A stretch of 49,274 nucleotides of DNA from JAFDVL01 sp043783625 (GTDB taxonomy: Bacteria; Acidobacteriota; Blastocatellia; RBC074). The notes beneath the pieces are model-generated. The model was not told the origin of the DNA. It searched no databases and saw nothing but the letters and a program-made list of their open reading frames with translations. Where the stretch lies: NCBI GenBank assembly GCA_043783625.1, contig JAYVZE010000036.1, forward strand, positions 1 through 49,274, written 5' to 3'. The translations under genes and the position numbers were made by a program. Positions 31,171 to 38,773 of this stretch are shown here, piece by piece (the first letter of the stretch is position 1; the number at the start of each line of letters is the position of its first letter).

Positions 31171-31539
31171 TTATGGTTGTATTGTACGTCGTGCGCGCAA
31201 TTTCAAAGAACTCATTACGTCATTCACCTGCTCAAAAGCATCCAATTCAGCCAGCTCTTCAGTAGTAAGTTCGCCTTCACGGTTGCGGTCGAGTAATTCT
31301 TCTAATCGTTCCTGTAAATCTTCAGAAAATTTATGCGTGATGATTTGTCCTGGGGTTGGCCCACTTGCCAGAAAATCCATCATCTCTTCGTACACGGGAA
31401 AAGATTTGGTGACTCTGGCTGCGCCGTTTTGATTGGAGAACAAGTCCACCGTTTGTGCCAAAATATCTGGTAAGCGATTACCAAAGGCGGCGAATTTTGG
31501 AGCCAATGAATCCGGTACTTCAAGTGTGATGGTAGTCAT
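31171..31539 (-). CDS. Small acidic protein, possible partner of the HNH nuclease
   Basis: A 122-residue protein not assigned to a named family. The N-terminus (MTTITLEVPDSLAPKF) resembles the short beta-strand openings of antitoxin-like proteins. The C-terminal half is helical and acidic (DRNREGELTTEELAELDAFE, then QVND). GAGAGG precedes the ATG. It is followed after 11 bp by the HNH endonuclease, and the order suggests a regulatory or antidote role, which is inference. The promoter-like motif at 31566-31590 matches that of the DUF433 gene. Confidence 0.65.
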   Translation of the reverse strand: MTTITLEVPDSLAPKFAAFGNRLPDILAQTVDLFSNQNGAARVTKSFPVYEEMMDFLASGPTPGQIITHKFSEDLQERLEELLDRNREGELTTEELAELDAFEQVNDVMSSLKLRARRTIQP

Positions 31540-31565
31540 AAAATTTACCTCTCAGTTGCAGCGAT

Positions 31566-31590
31566 ATTTTAGCATACGCTGCGAAGTTGC
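31566..31590 (-). promoter_or_regulatory. Shared promoter-like motif GTATGCTAAAAT upstream of the HNH operon
   Basis: The minus strand reads GCAACTTC-N5-GTATGCTAAAAT, 27 bp before the start codon at 31539. See the related copy at 30689-30713. Confidence 0.5.
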
Positions 31591-31627
31591 AGAACGTAAA
31601 TTTCTACAAATACAAATAGTGAATTTG

Positions 31628-31850
31628 AACCCGCGAATGCGGGTGGCGAGCGTGTAGCCTGGGGTGGAGCGAGCACGCGGAACCCCAGGAAAAGTAGAGA
31701 GGAAATTGTGAAGCCCGCGAAGTCGGGCGACAGATATGAATGGACTGTCGCCCGACTTCGCGGGCTAAAATTCAATGCGGCATTTTACCTGGGGTTACGG
31801 CGCGACGCCTTCACCCCAGGCTACAGGCTGGTCGCCCACTTCGCGGGCTG
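31628..31850. repeat. Composite mirror-palindrome repeat, family A copy 3
   Basis: Order: ACCCGCGAATGCGGGT, TAGCCTGGGGTGGAGCG, AACCCCAGG, AGCCCGCGAAGTCGGGCGACAG, mirrored CTGTCGCCCGACTTCGCGGG, CCTGGGG, GGCGCGACGCCTTCACCCC, AGGCTACAGGCT and GCCCACTTCGCGGGC. It fills the gap 31591-31854 and ends 4 bp before the stop codon of the YD-like gene. Confidence 0.93.
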
Positions 31851-31854
31851 AAAT

Positions 31855-32664
31855 TCAACGTGGTGTTTTACTGACGTGATATTCGATTTGGCGTGATTCA
31901 ATGCATGAACGCTTTCCGGTACTATCTTGAATCGTAGCTTTGCGCTCAGTCCAATCGCCGGATGAATTTAAAATATAATCAGAGAAATCATATTTTTGTG
32001 AGGGCTTTCCATTGGAGCCATAAATTGTGTAATTAGCGGGCATTCGTTGATCGCCAAAATAAGAGTAGGTTCGTTTGCTCGAAGTGTTGTCTGCAATATA
32101 ATTACAGACTGACTCAACCAGTCTTGTCTTGTCATCATAATTATAAAGACATTTATAGTGCTGCTTGCCATTTGCAAACAAAGAAATATGCTCCACTCTT
32201 TTTCCTTTTGAGTCGTATTTGAAAGTGTTTCTTGGCTCGCGGGTAACTTCTTTTTTTACGGAAATTGGCTTTTCTGCCTTAAGAATGGGTGTCACAGCTA
32301 TTCCTGGCGAAGAACCGTTTTCACCAGAAATCATTTCATTTTTGTCGTAACGATCTCCATTTTTATCGTAAATGTAGGTATTACGAAATTCACCACTATT
32401 TCCACAATCAGGGAATGTGGAATCTTGTATTAGTCGGCCATCTACGTCGAAAAATTCAGCTTTGAATTTACACTTCTTGCCGTACGGAGTAACTTGCCAA
32501 TTTCCTGAAATAGGCGATAGGTAAGTCGTAGATGTTTTAACTTCCCCTACAAACCCCTCCACATTTTTGTCTAATTGTTTAGGGAGAGTTTGTGATTGAG
32601 CTTGGGAGCTTGCCAAAAGAAAAGTAGCGATTAAAATTTTGATTTCTAATTTTCTATTTTTCAT
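31855..32664 (-). CDS. Secreted YD-repeat-like protein
   Basis: A 269-residue protein with a signal peptide (about 1-22, ending ASSQAQS). The mature part contains degenerate YD-type units such as YDKNGDRYDKN, FKYDSKGKRVEH, YNYDDKTRLVE and YGSNGKPSQKYD, each pairing an aromatic strand with an Asp/Gly turn. Such proteins form beta-rich surfaces related to RHS/YD proteins. No toxin domain or catalytic motif is seen. A GAGG site lies seven bases before the ATG. The role is unknown. Confidence 0.7.
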   Translation of the reverse strand: MKNRKLEIKILIATFLLASSQAQSQTLPKQLDKNVEGFVGEVKTSTTYLSPISGNWQVTPYGKKCKFKAEFFDVDGRLIQDSTFPDCGNSGEFRNTYIYDKNGDRYDKNEMISGENGSSPGIAVTPILKAEKPISVKKEVTREPRNTFKYDSKGKRVEHISLFANGKQHYKCLYNYDDKTRLVESVCNYIADNTSSKRTYSYFGDQRMPANYTIYGSNGKPSQKYDFSDYILNSSGDWTERKATIQDSTGKRSCIESRQIEYHVSKTPR

Positions 32665-32717
32665 GAAAAACCTCTTTTTTGTTAACCTAAGGCACTATAA
32701 CGTACCTATAGTTCTAA

Positions 32718-35288
32718 TCACATCAAACTCACCGGATCAACCTCAACATTCAGCATCCGCAAATCCCAATCGCGTTCTTTCAATCCCTGCATCGCGGCAT
32801 CCAGAGCTTCGCGGGCGACGCGGCGGTTTTTGGTTTTTATCAATACTTGAAAGCGGTGTTCATTTTTGATGCGGGCGAGTGGTGCGGGTGCGGGGCCTAG
32901 AATTCGCAGAGCTTGTTCGGTATCGGCGGCTTTGAGCAGGCGTGCGAATTCAGCGGCTACGGTGGAGGCTTTGGTGTATTCGGTGTGATGAATCAGGACA
33001 TTAATCAACGCCACAAACGGCGGGTAGCGCATTTGCTGGCGGAAGTGAATTTCGTGTTCGTAGAATTTTTCGTACACCTGCGCTTTCGCAAAGACCAGCG
33101 CGTAGTGTTCAGGATGATAGCTCTGCAAAAGTACGCGACCCGTTTCAGTGCCGCGTCCGGCGCGTCCTGCTACTTGCGTCAACAATTGAAAAGTTCGTTC
33201 AGCGGAACGAAAATCGGGGATGGCTAAACCGGCGTCTACGGAAATTACGCAGACCAATGTGACGTTATGAAAATCGTGTCCTTTGGCGATCATTTGCGTA
33301 CCGACCATCAGATCAATCGAACCGGCGGCGAATTCTCCGAGTAGTTTTTCAAAGGCTCCACGGCGGCGCGTCGTGTCGCGGTCTAAACGTGCAATTCGCA
33401 TTTCGGGATACAGCTCCTGCAACAACGCTTCAATTTGTTCAGTGCCTTCGCCGACATAGAAAATAAAGGCTCCGTTGCACATCGGACAGCTACGCGGAAT
33501 CCGTTCGTGATGATTGCAGTAATGACAAATCAGCCGCGCATCCGATTTGTGGTACGTCAACGAGACATCGCAATTTGGACATTGCGCTTTGTGTCCACAA
33601 CTGCGGCAGAGCAGAAAAGTTGAGTAGCCGCGACGGTTCAGCAGCACTAATGTTTGCTTGCCGTTGAAGAAATTTTCCTGCAATGCGGCTTTCATTTCAT
33701 CTGAAAAAATTTGCTGTTTGCCGTGCCGCGTGAAGACTTCGCGCATGTCTACAATTTCGACCGCCGCCATCGGACGATTGTTGATGCGTTCGCTCATTTG
33801 CAGATAAATATATTTTCCGGTGTGCGCGTTGTGAAAGGATTCCATCGAAGGTGTTGCGCTGCCGAGGACGACTACGGCGTTGGCTTTGAGCGCACGCATG
33901 ATCGCAGTGTCGCGTCCGTGGTAGCGTGGTTCGGAGTCCTGTTTATAGGCTGATTCGTGTTCTTCATCTACGATGATGAGTCCGATATTTTCGAGCGGAG
34001 AAAAAACAGCAGAGCGTGCGCCGATGCAAATTCTCGCTTCACCCGAACGCATCCGGTTCCATTCGTCGAGCCGTTCGCCTTCGGATAAAGACGAATGAAG
34101 AATGGCTACGGCATCGCCGAAATGTTCGGAAAGCCGACGCGCAAACATGGGCGTGAGCGAAATTTCGGGTACGAGCATTAGTGCGGTTTTTCCTTTTTCC
34201 AAGGTCGAACGCATCGCACGAATGTAGACTTCAGTTTTGCCGGAACCGGTAACGCCATGCAGCAGAAATGCCGCGTATTTTTCTTCGTTGAGTTTTTCGA
34301 CGATGGCATCCAGTGCGACTTCCTGCGAAGGCATTAAGGCTAAATCATTCGCGGATAAATTTTTCAAATGCGCCAACGGATCACGCCGAACATCGCGGGT
34401 GAAAATTTCAATATAGCCCCGTTTTTCAAGAGTTTTGATAACGGACATGCTCACGCCTGCTTGTTCTTGGAGTTGCGCTAAACCGATTGCATCGGCGGAA
34501 GCGGAGAGGATGTCGAGAGTACGTTGTTGGGCGGGAGTGCTGGGTGAAGAAAGAGTGCTGAGTGCTGAGTGCTGAGTTTTTCCGCGCACTTTTGCAGTAG
34601 TTGCAACGTCATTCTCCCCAATAGCTTGTTCATTATTTTGCTGTGAGCTTTCTTCACTCAGCACTCCGAACTCAGCACTCAATACTCTTACCGCTTGTTG
34701 TCTTTTAGGTTTTACAGTCGCATTAAGCATTTGTCTTGACACAATCACGAGACCTGATTTTTCTAATTCGCGGATTAACGCTCCGGCTTTGTTTTTCGTG
34801 AATTCTTTAACTAAGAGCCGCGAATTTATCTGCCCGTTTTCATCCAAATTAGCAGCGACAAAAGCGAGTGCGCGAATTTTCGTCGTCGGCTTTGTTTGTG
34901 GAGTTGCCAGCGTTTCATTCGCGCTGATCGTTAATGAAATCAGTGTCTCGGCTTCAGCATTGATGCCAGCGGGCAGGCAGGATTTAATCGTTTCTCCCCA
35001 CGGAGCAAAATAATAATCCGCGATCCATTTGGTTAATTCCAGCAGTTCGTTCGTGACTAAGGGTTCGGTATCGAAAAGCTCTTCGACCGATTTAATCTCA
35101 GTTTTTTCGGCGTCAATTCCGGCGGCTGCCAGCGTCTCGTGCAGGGCTACGACATATCCGGTCAGCAGTTGTTTGCCGAACGGAACCAGTACACGACAAC
35201 CGGGCTGCGCCTGCGCGGCAAAGCTTGGCGGCAACGAATAAGTAAACGTTTGAAAAACGTAAAGTGGAACGGCGACTTCTGCAAACAT
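32718..35288 (-). CDS. priA: Primosomal protein N' (PriA helicase)
   Basis: An 856-residue replication restart helicase. The N-terminal DNA-binding domain begins MFAEVAVPLYVFQTFTYSLP, the family start, so the ATG at 35288 was preferred over one 62 codons upstream that overlaps a repeat. The helicase core has Walker A HGVTGSGKTE, the DEEH box in IIVDEEHESAYKQD, SATPSMES and a C-terminal QMIAKGHDF/GRAGRG block. Eight cysteines in CRSCGHKAQCPNC and CHYCN...CPMC bind two zinc ions. Residues about 201-246, between the DNA-binding and helicase parts, are encoded by a heptamer repeat pair (34553-34680), an apparent insertion in an essential-type gene. It is divergent from cdaA. Confidence 0.95.
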   Translation of the reverse strand: MFAEVAVPLYVFQTFTYSLPPSFAAQAQPGCRVLVPFGKQLLTGYVVALHETLAAAGIDAEKTEIKSVEELFDTEPLVTNELLELTKWIADYYFAPWGETIKSCLPAGINAEAETLISLTISANETLATPQTKPTTKIRALAFVAANLDENGQINSRLLVKEFTKNKAGALIRELEKSGLVIVSRQMLNATVKPKRQQAVRVLSAEFGVLSEESSQQNNEQAIGENDVATTAKVRGKTQHSALSTLSSPSTPAQQRTLDILSASADAIGLAQLQEQAGVSMSVIKTLEKRGYIEIFTRDVRRDPLAHLKNLSANDLALMPSQEVALDAIVEKLNEEKYAAFLLHGVTGSGKTEVYIRAMRSTLEKGKTALMLVPEISLTPMFARRLSEHFGDAVAILHSSLSEGERLDEWNRMRSGEARICIGARSAVFSPLENIGLIIVDEEHESAYKQDSEPRYHGRDTAIMRALKANAVVVLGSATPSMESFHNAHTGKYIYLQMSERINNRPMAAVEIVDMREVFTRHGKQQIFSDEMKAALQENFFNGKQTLVLLNRRGYSTFLLCRSCGHKAQCPNCDVSLTYHKSDARLICHYCNHHERIPRSCPMCNGAFIFYVGEGTEQIEALLQELYPEMRIARLDRDTTRRRGAFEKLLGEFAAGSIDLMVGTQMIAKGHDFHNVTLVCVISVDAGLAIPDFRSAERTFQLLTQVAGRAGRGTETGRVLLQSYHPEHYALVFAKAQVYEKFYEHEIHFRQQMRYPPFVALINVLIHHTEYTKASTVAAEFARLLKAADTEQALRILGPAPAPLARIKNEHRFQVLIKTKNRRVAREALDAAMQGLKERDWDLRMLNVEVDPVSLM
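34553..34680. repeat. Heptamer repeat hairpin inside priA
   Basis: GAGTGCTGAGTGCTGAGTGC, then TGAG, (34553-34576) faces CACTCAGCACTCC and GAACTCAGCACTC (34655-34680) across a ~78-base loop, all in frame with no stop. The translated product is low-complexity (GKTQHSALSTLSS and LSAEFGVLSEESS). Confidence 0.92.
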
Positions 35289-35337
35289 AGAGATTGAGAA
35301 TAATGACAAGAAGTCGCAGAAACAAGAGTGATGGCGC

Positions 35338-35398
35338 GGTACACCAGCATCCTGCTGGCGAGCTTTGGTCAACAATGCCAACAGGATGCTGGCGTACC
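35338..35398. repeat. Inverted repeat in the priA-cdaA divergent promoter region
   Basis: Arms 35338-35359 and 35377-35398 share GGTAC, CCAGCATCCTG and GGC and pair around a 17-base loop. It lies 50 bp before priA and 87 bp before cdaA, in what should be promoter DNA. Confidence 0.88.
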
Positions 35399-35484
35399 AA
35401 ATGATGTGTGGTATTCTTACGCCACCGCTAACTCTTTCGGTTAGGTGTTTTTCATTCAAAATGCGGGTTCCCAAGAGATTGTCA

Positions 35485-36402
35485 ATGGCTGAGATGCTCC
35501 TACAACTTGCCTCATTCTTTCGCTCGTTGGAGTGGCGAAACTTACTTGATATTGGTATTGTTGCGCTGCTTATTTACGAAGTCCTGCGTTTGATTCGCGG
35601 TACTCGTGCGGTGCAAATGACTTCCGGTTTAGTCGTGATTGCGCTGTTGTATCAACTCTCCAGTTGGTTCGGATTGGAAACAGTCGAATGGTTGTTGCGA
35701 AACGCAATCGTCTATTTAGGTTTTGGCATCATCGTACTTTTTCAGCGCGAATTACGAAACGCCTTATTGCATTTTGGCAGAAATTTTCGGATGCCGTTTG
35801 TCCAGGTTGGCAGGCGCATGAAAGCGCACGAACATAATTGGTATGACGATGTCGTGCAGGCGGCGACCGATTTAGCTAGTGAGAAAATCGGCGCATTGAT
35901 TGTAGTTGAGCGCGATGTGGGATTGAAAACCTACATCGAAAGCGGCATTCGGATGGAAGCACGGTTGACGTATGAATTGCTGATGACGATTTTTAATACG
36001 AATACGACCTTGCATGATGGCGCAGCGATTATCAGTAAAAATAGAATTGCGGCAGCTTCGTGTTTTTTGCCATTGACGCAAAATCCTAAATTGGCCAGAG
36101 AGCTTGGCACACGGCATCGCTCGGCGATTGGCATCACGGAAGACAGCGATGCGTTTGCGGTGGTTGTCTCAGAAGAAACGGGTACGATTTCATTTGCGAT
36201 CAGTGGACGACTCATGCGCAATCTGGATGGCCCCCGGTTGCGTCGCTTAATTTTACACGCGATGGAGCCGTGGCATTCCGATAAAGAAGCGGATGCGCAC
36301 GAAGCCGAAGAGCGTCGTCACGAATTGGAATTACGAGAAATTGTGACCGCTCGTCAGCGAGGAAAAGTTGCGCAGAGTGATGAATTTCAGGAGGAAGGCT
36401 GA
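35485..36402 (+). CDS. cdaA: Diadenylate cyclase CdaA
   Basis: A 305-residue membrane enzyme that makes the second messenger c-di-AMP from two ATP. Three N-terminal helices (about 15-35, 42-60, 68-85) precede the DAC domain with the catalytic DGA motif (D178-G179-A180, in TTLHDGAAIIS) and the RHR motif (210-212, in GTRHRSAIG). An ATG at 35461 is also possible; 35485 has AAGAGA upstream and matches the family start. Its stop overlaps the start of the next gene, cdaR, by one base, so the two are co-translated. The C-terminal ~40 residues are charged and helical. Confidence 0.95.
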   Translation: MAEMLLQLASFFRSLEWRNLLDIGIVALLIYEVLRLIRGTRAVQMTSGLVVIALLYQLSSWFGLETVEWLLRNAIVYLGFGIIVLFQRELRNALLHFGRNFRMPFVQVGRRMKAHEHNWYDDVVQAATDLASEKIGALIVVERDVGLKTYIESGIRMEARLTYELLMTIFNTNTTLHDGAAIISKNRIAAASCFLPLTQNPKLARELGTRHRSAIGITEDSDAFAVVVSEETGTISFAISGRLMRNLDGPRLRRLILHAMEPWHSDKEADAHEAEERRHELELREIVTARQRGKVAQSDEFQEEG

Positions 36403-37097
36403 TGCGAACTGATTCTGCTGCCGGACGTTTCTATTTGTGGTTTCGTGAAAAAACACTCCAAAATAAAAAGCTTAAATTCCTTTCTATCGGTCTCGCGTTT
36501 TTGCTTTTTGCGGTGTCGCGTCAACCGCAGCGTGATGTCATGATTGTTGGTGTTCCGTTGGAATACATCAATATTCCCGCCGGATTGGAAATCACGGGCA
36601 ACTTTCCGACCACGGTAAATTTGCGACTGCGGGGAGCGAAAGATGTTGTCCGAGGTGTGACTGTCAATCAGTTGGAAGTCGTCGCGGATTTGAGCGGAAA
36701 AAGTGTTGGCGAACGGGTGATTCAACTGAAAGCAAGTGATGTTCTCCGACCGGAAAAAGTAGAAGTTCGCCGGATTGATCCTCCGACGATTGAACTAAAA
36801 ATTGAACCGACGATCCGAAAAATGATTAGCATCGAACCTCAAATCGGAGGTGTGCCAAATAATAGTTTTGAGCTGAGCAAGTTGACTCCGGTTCCTGCAA
36901 CGATAGAAATTGAAGGCCCTGAATCAAAGGTCAATCAGGTAGTGAAATTGCGAACGGAAAGTATTTTGATCGAAGGAAAACAGGCGAACTTCGAGTCAAA
37001 AGTTGAAGTTGAAACGATGGCGCAAGGGGTGCGGTTAGTAAATCCGGGGGCGATCAAGGTTCTCGTCGAATTGAAGCCGAAAAAGAATGTCGAATAG
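36402..37097 (+). CDS. cdaR: YbbR-domain protein, CdaA regulator (CdaR)
   Basis: A 231-residue protein with a cytoplasmic N-terminus, one membrane helix (about 24-40, LKFLSIGLAFLLFAV) and extracytoplasmic YbbR-like repeats (about 45-130 and 135-225, for example VPLEYINIPAGLEITG and VPATIEIEGPESKVNQV). In Firmicutes the equivalent protein binds CdaA and modulates c-di-AMP synthesis; the overlapping gene order supports that role here. It is shorter than the four-repeat Bacillus form. Confidence 0.9.
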   Translation: MRTDSAAGRFYLWFREKTLQNKKLKFLSIGLAFLLFAVSRQPQRDVMIVGVPLEYINIPAGLEITGNFPTTVNLRLRGAKDVVRGVTVNQLEVVADLSGKSVGERVIQLKASDVLRPEKVEVRRIDPPTIELKIEPTIRKMISIEPQIGGVPNNSFELSKLTPVPATIEIEGPESKVNQVVKLRTESILIEGKQANFESKVEVETMAQGVRLVNPGAIKVLVELKPKKNVE

Positions 37098-37102
37098 CAT
37101 AA

Positions 37103-37131
37103 TTGACATTCAAGCAGGCGGTCAGTAAAAT
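37103..37131 (+). promoter_or_regulatory. Promoter of tRNA-Pro
   Basis: TTGACA (37103-37108), a 17-bp spacer and TAAAAT (37126-37131) form a near-consensus promoter 40 bp before the tRNA. Confidence 0.8.
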
Positions 37132-37171
37132 ACTCCATCGTTGTGATCCCGATTTACACAGCGAATAATTA

Positions 37172-37248
<77 letters not shown>

Positions 37249-37255
37249 ACTTTTT

Positions 37256-37284
37256 AAAAGCTTCCTGCAAGGGAAGCTTTTTTC
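37256..37284 (+). terminator. Rho-independent terminator after tRNA-Pro
   Basis: AAAAGCTTCC (37256-37265) and GGAAGCTTTT (37272-37281) form a 10-bp stem with a 6-base loop, and the T run continues after it. Confidence 0.85.
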
Positions 37285-37319
37285 GATTGTTTGCAGGCTA
37301 ATAACTTCGAGTCCCGAAT

Positions 37320-37958
37320 ATGAAAACTATCCATCAAAAATCTATTATCACTTTGATCGTTTTATTGCTTTTAAGTTTTGCGGCGGTCGCACAAACGAAA
37401 GGAAAAAAATCAACAGCGTCCACCTATAACATTGTTGCTTCCGAAAGCAGCTTGACGGTTTTTGTGGCGAAGGATGGAGCGTTGGCAAGAATGGCGCACG
37501 ATCACAATATTGGTGTCAAGAGTTTCAGCGGTAAAGTCACCATCCCGGCGAACGGTGCGAGTGCAGGAACTCTGGAACTGGAGGCTGATGCTCGTTCCTT
37601 AACTATTCTCGATCAGATCAGCGCGAAAGATAAAGCTGAAATCACGAATAACATGAATAGCTCCGTGTTGGAGTCAGCCAAATTCTCGAAGATCACGTTT
37701 CGTTCGACTTCGATCAGCAATTTTAGTCAGAACGGCAACAACGCGAACTTCACAGTGAACGGGGATTTGACTTTGCATGGCACAACGAAGCGCATTGCCG
37801 TTCCGGTGAGTGTGGCTTTGACAGGTTCGAGTTTGCGGGCAACCGGACAATATACCTTGCGTCAAACTGATTTCGGGATTAAGCCTTACTCGGCTTTTCT
37901 GGGCGCGATTAAAGTGAAAAATGAGGTCGTGATTAAATTCAATATCGTAGCGAAATAA
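37320..37958 (+). CDS. YceI-family secreted lipocalin-like protein
   Basis: A 212-residue protein with a signal peptide (about 1-26, ending AAVAQT). The mature domain has the YceI pattern: YNIVASESSLTVFVAKDG, FSGKVTIPANGASAGTLEL, DADARSLTILD-like sequence and VNGDLTLHGTTKRIAVPV, followed by ALTGSSLRATGQYTLRQTDF. YceI proteins form an extended beta-barrel that binds isoprenoid or other lipids in the periplasm. Residues MAHDHNIG follow the usual fold position. It stands alone; a hairpin repeat lies 3 bp after its stop and touches the stop of the convergent gene. Confidence 0.88.
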   Translation: MKTIHQKSIITLIVLLLLSFAAVAQTKGKKSTASTYNIVASESSLTVFVAKDGALARMAHDHNIGVKSFSGKVTIPANGASAGTLELEADARSLTILDQISAKDKAEITNNMNSSVLESAKFSKITFRSTSISNFSQNGNNANFTVNGDLTLHGTTKRIAVPVSVALTGSSLRATGQYTLRQTDFGIKPYSAFLGAIKVKNEVVIKFNIVAK

Positions 37959-37961
37959 CAA

Positions 37962-38039
37962 GAAGGCAGAAGCCCGCACGCAGTAAGAGCGCTTTTTCTA
38001 ATGTGAAGACGCCCTTACTGCGTGCGGGCCTCTGCCTTC
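37962..38039. repeat. Hairpin repeat, family C copy 2, between convergent stop codons
   Basis: Arms 37962-37991 and 38010-38039 share GCAGAAGCCCGCACGCAGTA and pair around an 18-base loop. It is the same core as 19759-19833. It begins 3 bp after the yceI-like stop and overlaps the stop codon of the methyltransferase gene (38038-38040). Confidence 0.93.
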
Positions 38040-38574
38040 AGAGCCAGACAATTTTTATCGCCAAAATTCCAATGACAATTGTGACTCCGATGAGTGCGCG
38101 ATATTCGCGGTACTTCAAATATAAATTCCGATCAAAGCGCATTCCATCTTTTTTCCATGGTGTGAAGCGCGGTAGCAGGAGCGGCACATTTTTTTCATAG
38201 TCAGGAAAATCTGCCGGAAATAAAACATGCATGTGCGCGGCTTCGGCTTGCATGACAGGCAGATACACAGCGAAGAAAAATCCCAGCAGCAAAATCCCCA
38301 GCCACCAGCTCCCGCCACAAATCACAATCCCAAACGCCAGAATCAGGCTGCCAAAATACAGCGGATTGCGCGTGTAGCCGTACGGCCCGGAAACAGCGAG
38401 TTCCGCATTTTTCCGCAGATTTCCCGAAGCCCAGGCGCGAATCGCAACACCACAGAAAGCAATGGGCGCACCGATGAATATTGTCCGCCATGAAGGTTGG
38501 GAGAAGATTAGAAACAGGATTGCGGTTAGAAACCCGAGGGGGACACGCAATCTTTGCAGGGTTGATTTGTTCAT
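38038..38574 (-). CDS. Isoprenylcysteine carboxyl methyltransferase (ICMT) family protein
   Basis: A 178-residue membrane methyltransferase-like protein with about four hydrophobic segments. The diagnostic motif GPYGYTRNPLYFG binds S-adenosylmethionine in ICMT/PEMT-type enzymes, and the later PDYEKNVPLLLPRF block (E..Y..Y-like) also fits. The substrate in bacteria is usually unknown; lipids or small thiols are possible. A GTG start eight codons upstream is open, but the ATG at 38574 was chosen as neither has a clear ribosome site. The stop overlaps a hairpin repeat. Confidence 0.82.
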   Translation of the reverse strand: MNKSTLQRLRVPLGFLTAILFLIFSQPSWRTIFIGAPIAFCGVAIRAWASGNLRKNAELAVSGPYGYTRNPLYFGSLILAFGIVICGGSWWLGILLLGFFFAVYLPVMQAEAAHMHVLFPADFPDYEKNVPLLLPRFTPWKKDGMRFDRNLYLKYREYRALIGVTIVIGILAIKIVWL

Positions 38575-38611
38575 AAATACTTGAAATAAGTTCGCCACGA
38601 AATTATGCGGA

Positions 38612-38773
38612 GCGACTGGAGCGCAAGCGTCTCGCTTGCTCCGCGAGCGCGTGAAACGCCGCTCGCCTGAAGTGGCGAGCGGCGTGCGTTATCAGCTAGT
38701 TAATTCGTTCGCCACGTTAGTTTGCATTGCTCCGCTCGCAAACGGCAAGCGAGACGCTTGCGCTCCCAGTCGC
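38612..38773. repeat. Composite inverted repeat overlapping the 3' end of a glycosyltransferase gene
   Basis: The outer arms GCGACTGGAGCGCAAGCGTC (from 38612) and its complement (38744-38773) flank an inner perfect hairpin ACGCCGCTCGCC/GGCGAGCGGCGT (38656-38685). TTCGCCACG also occurs at both sides (38591, 38708). Half-elements with the same core occur at 24365-24392 and 42033-42050. Confidence 0.92.

Noticed and set aside
31433..31657. Plus-strand frame of 74 codons opposite the HNH partner
   Set aside because: Antisense to a gene with a good ribosome site, and it runs into a repeat; no supporting signal.
85..31850. Family A repeats as insertion sequences
   Set aside because: They are under 250 bp, encode nothing and show no obvious target-site duplications, so they can at most be non-autonomous elements.
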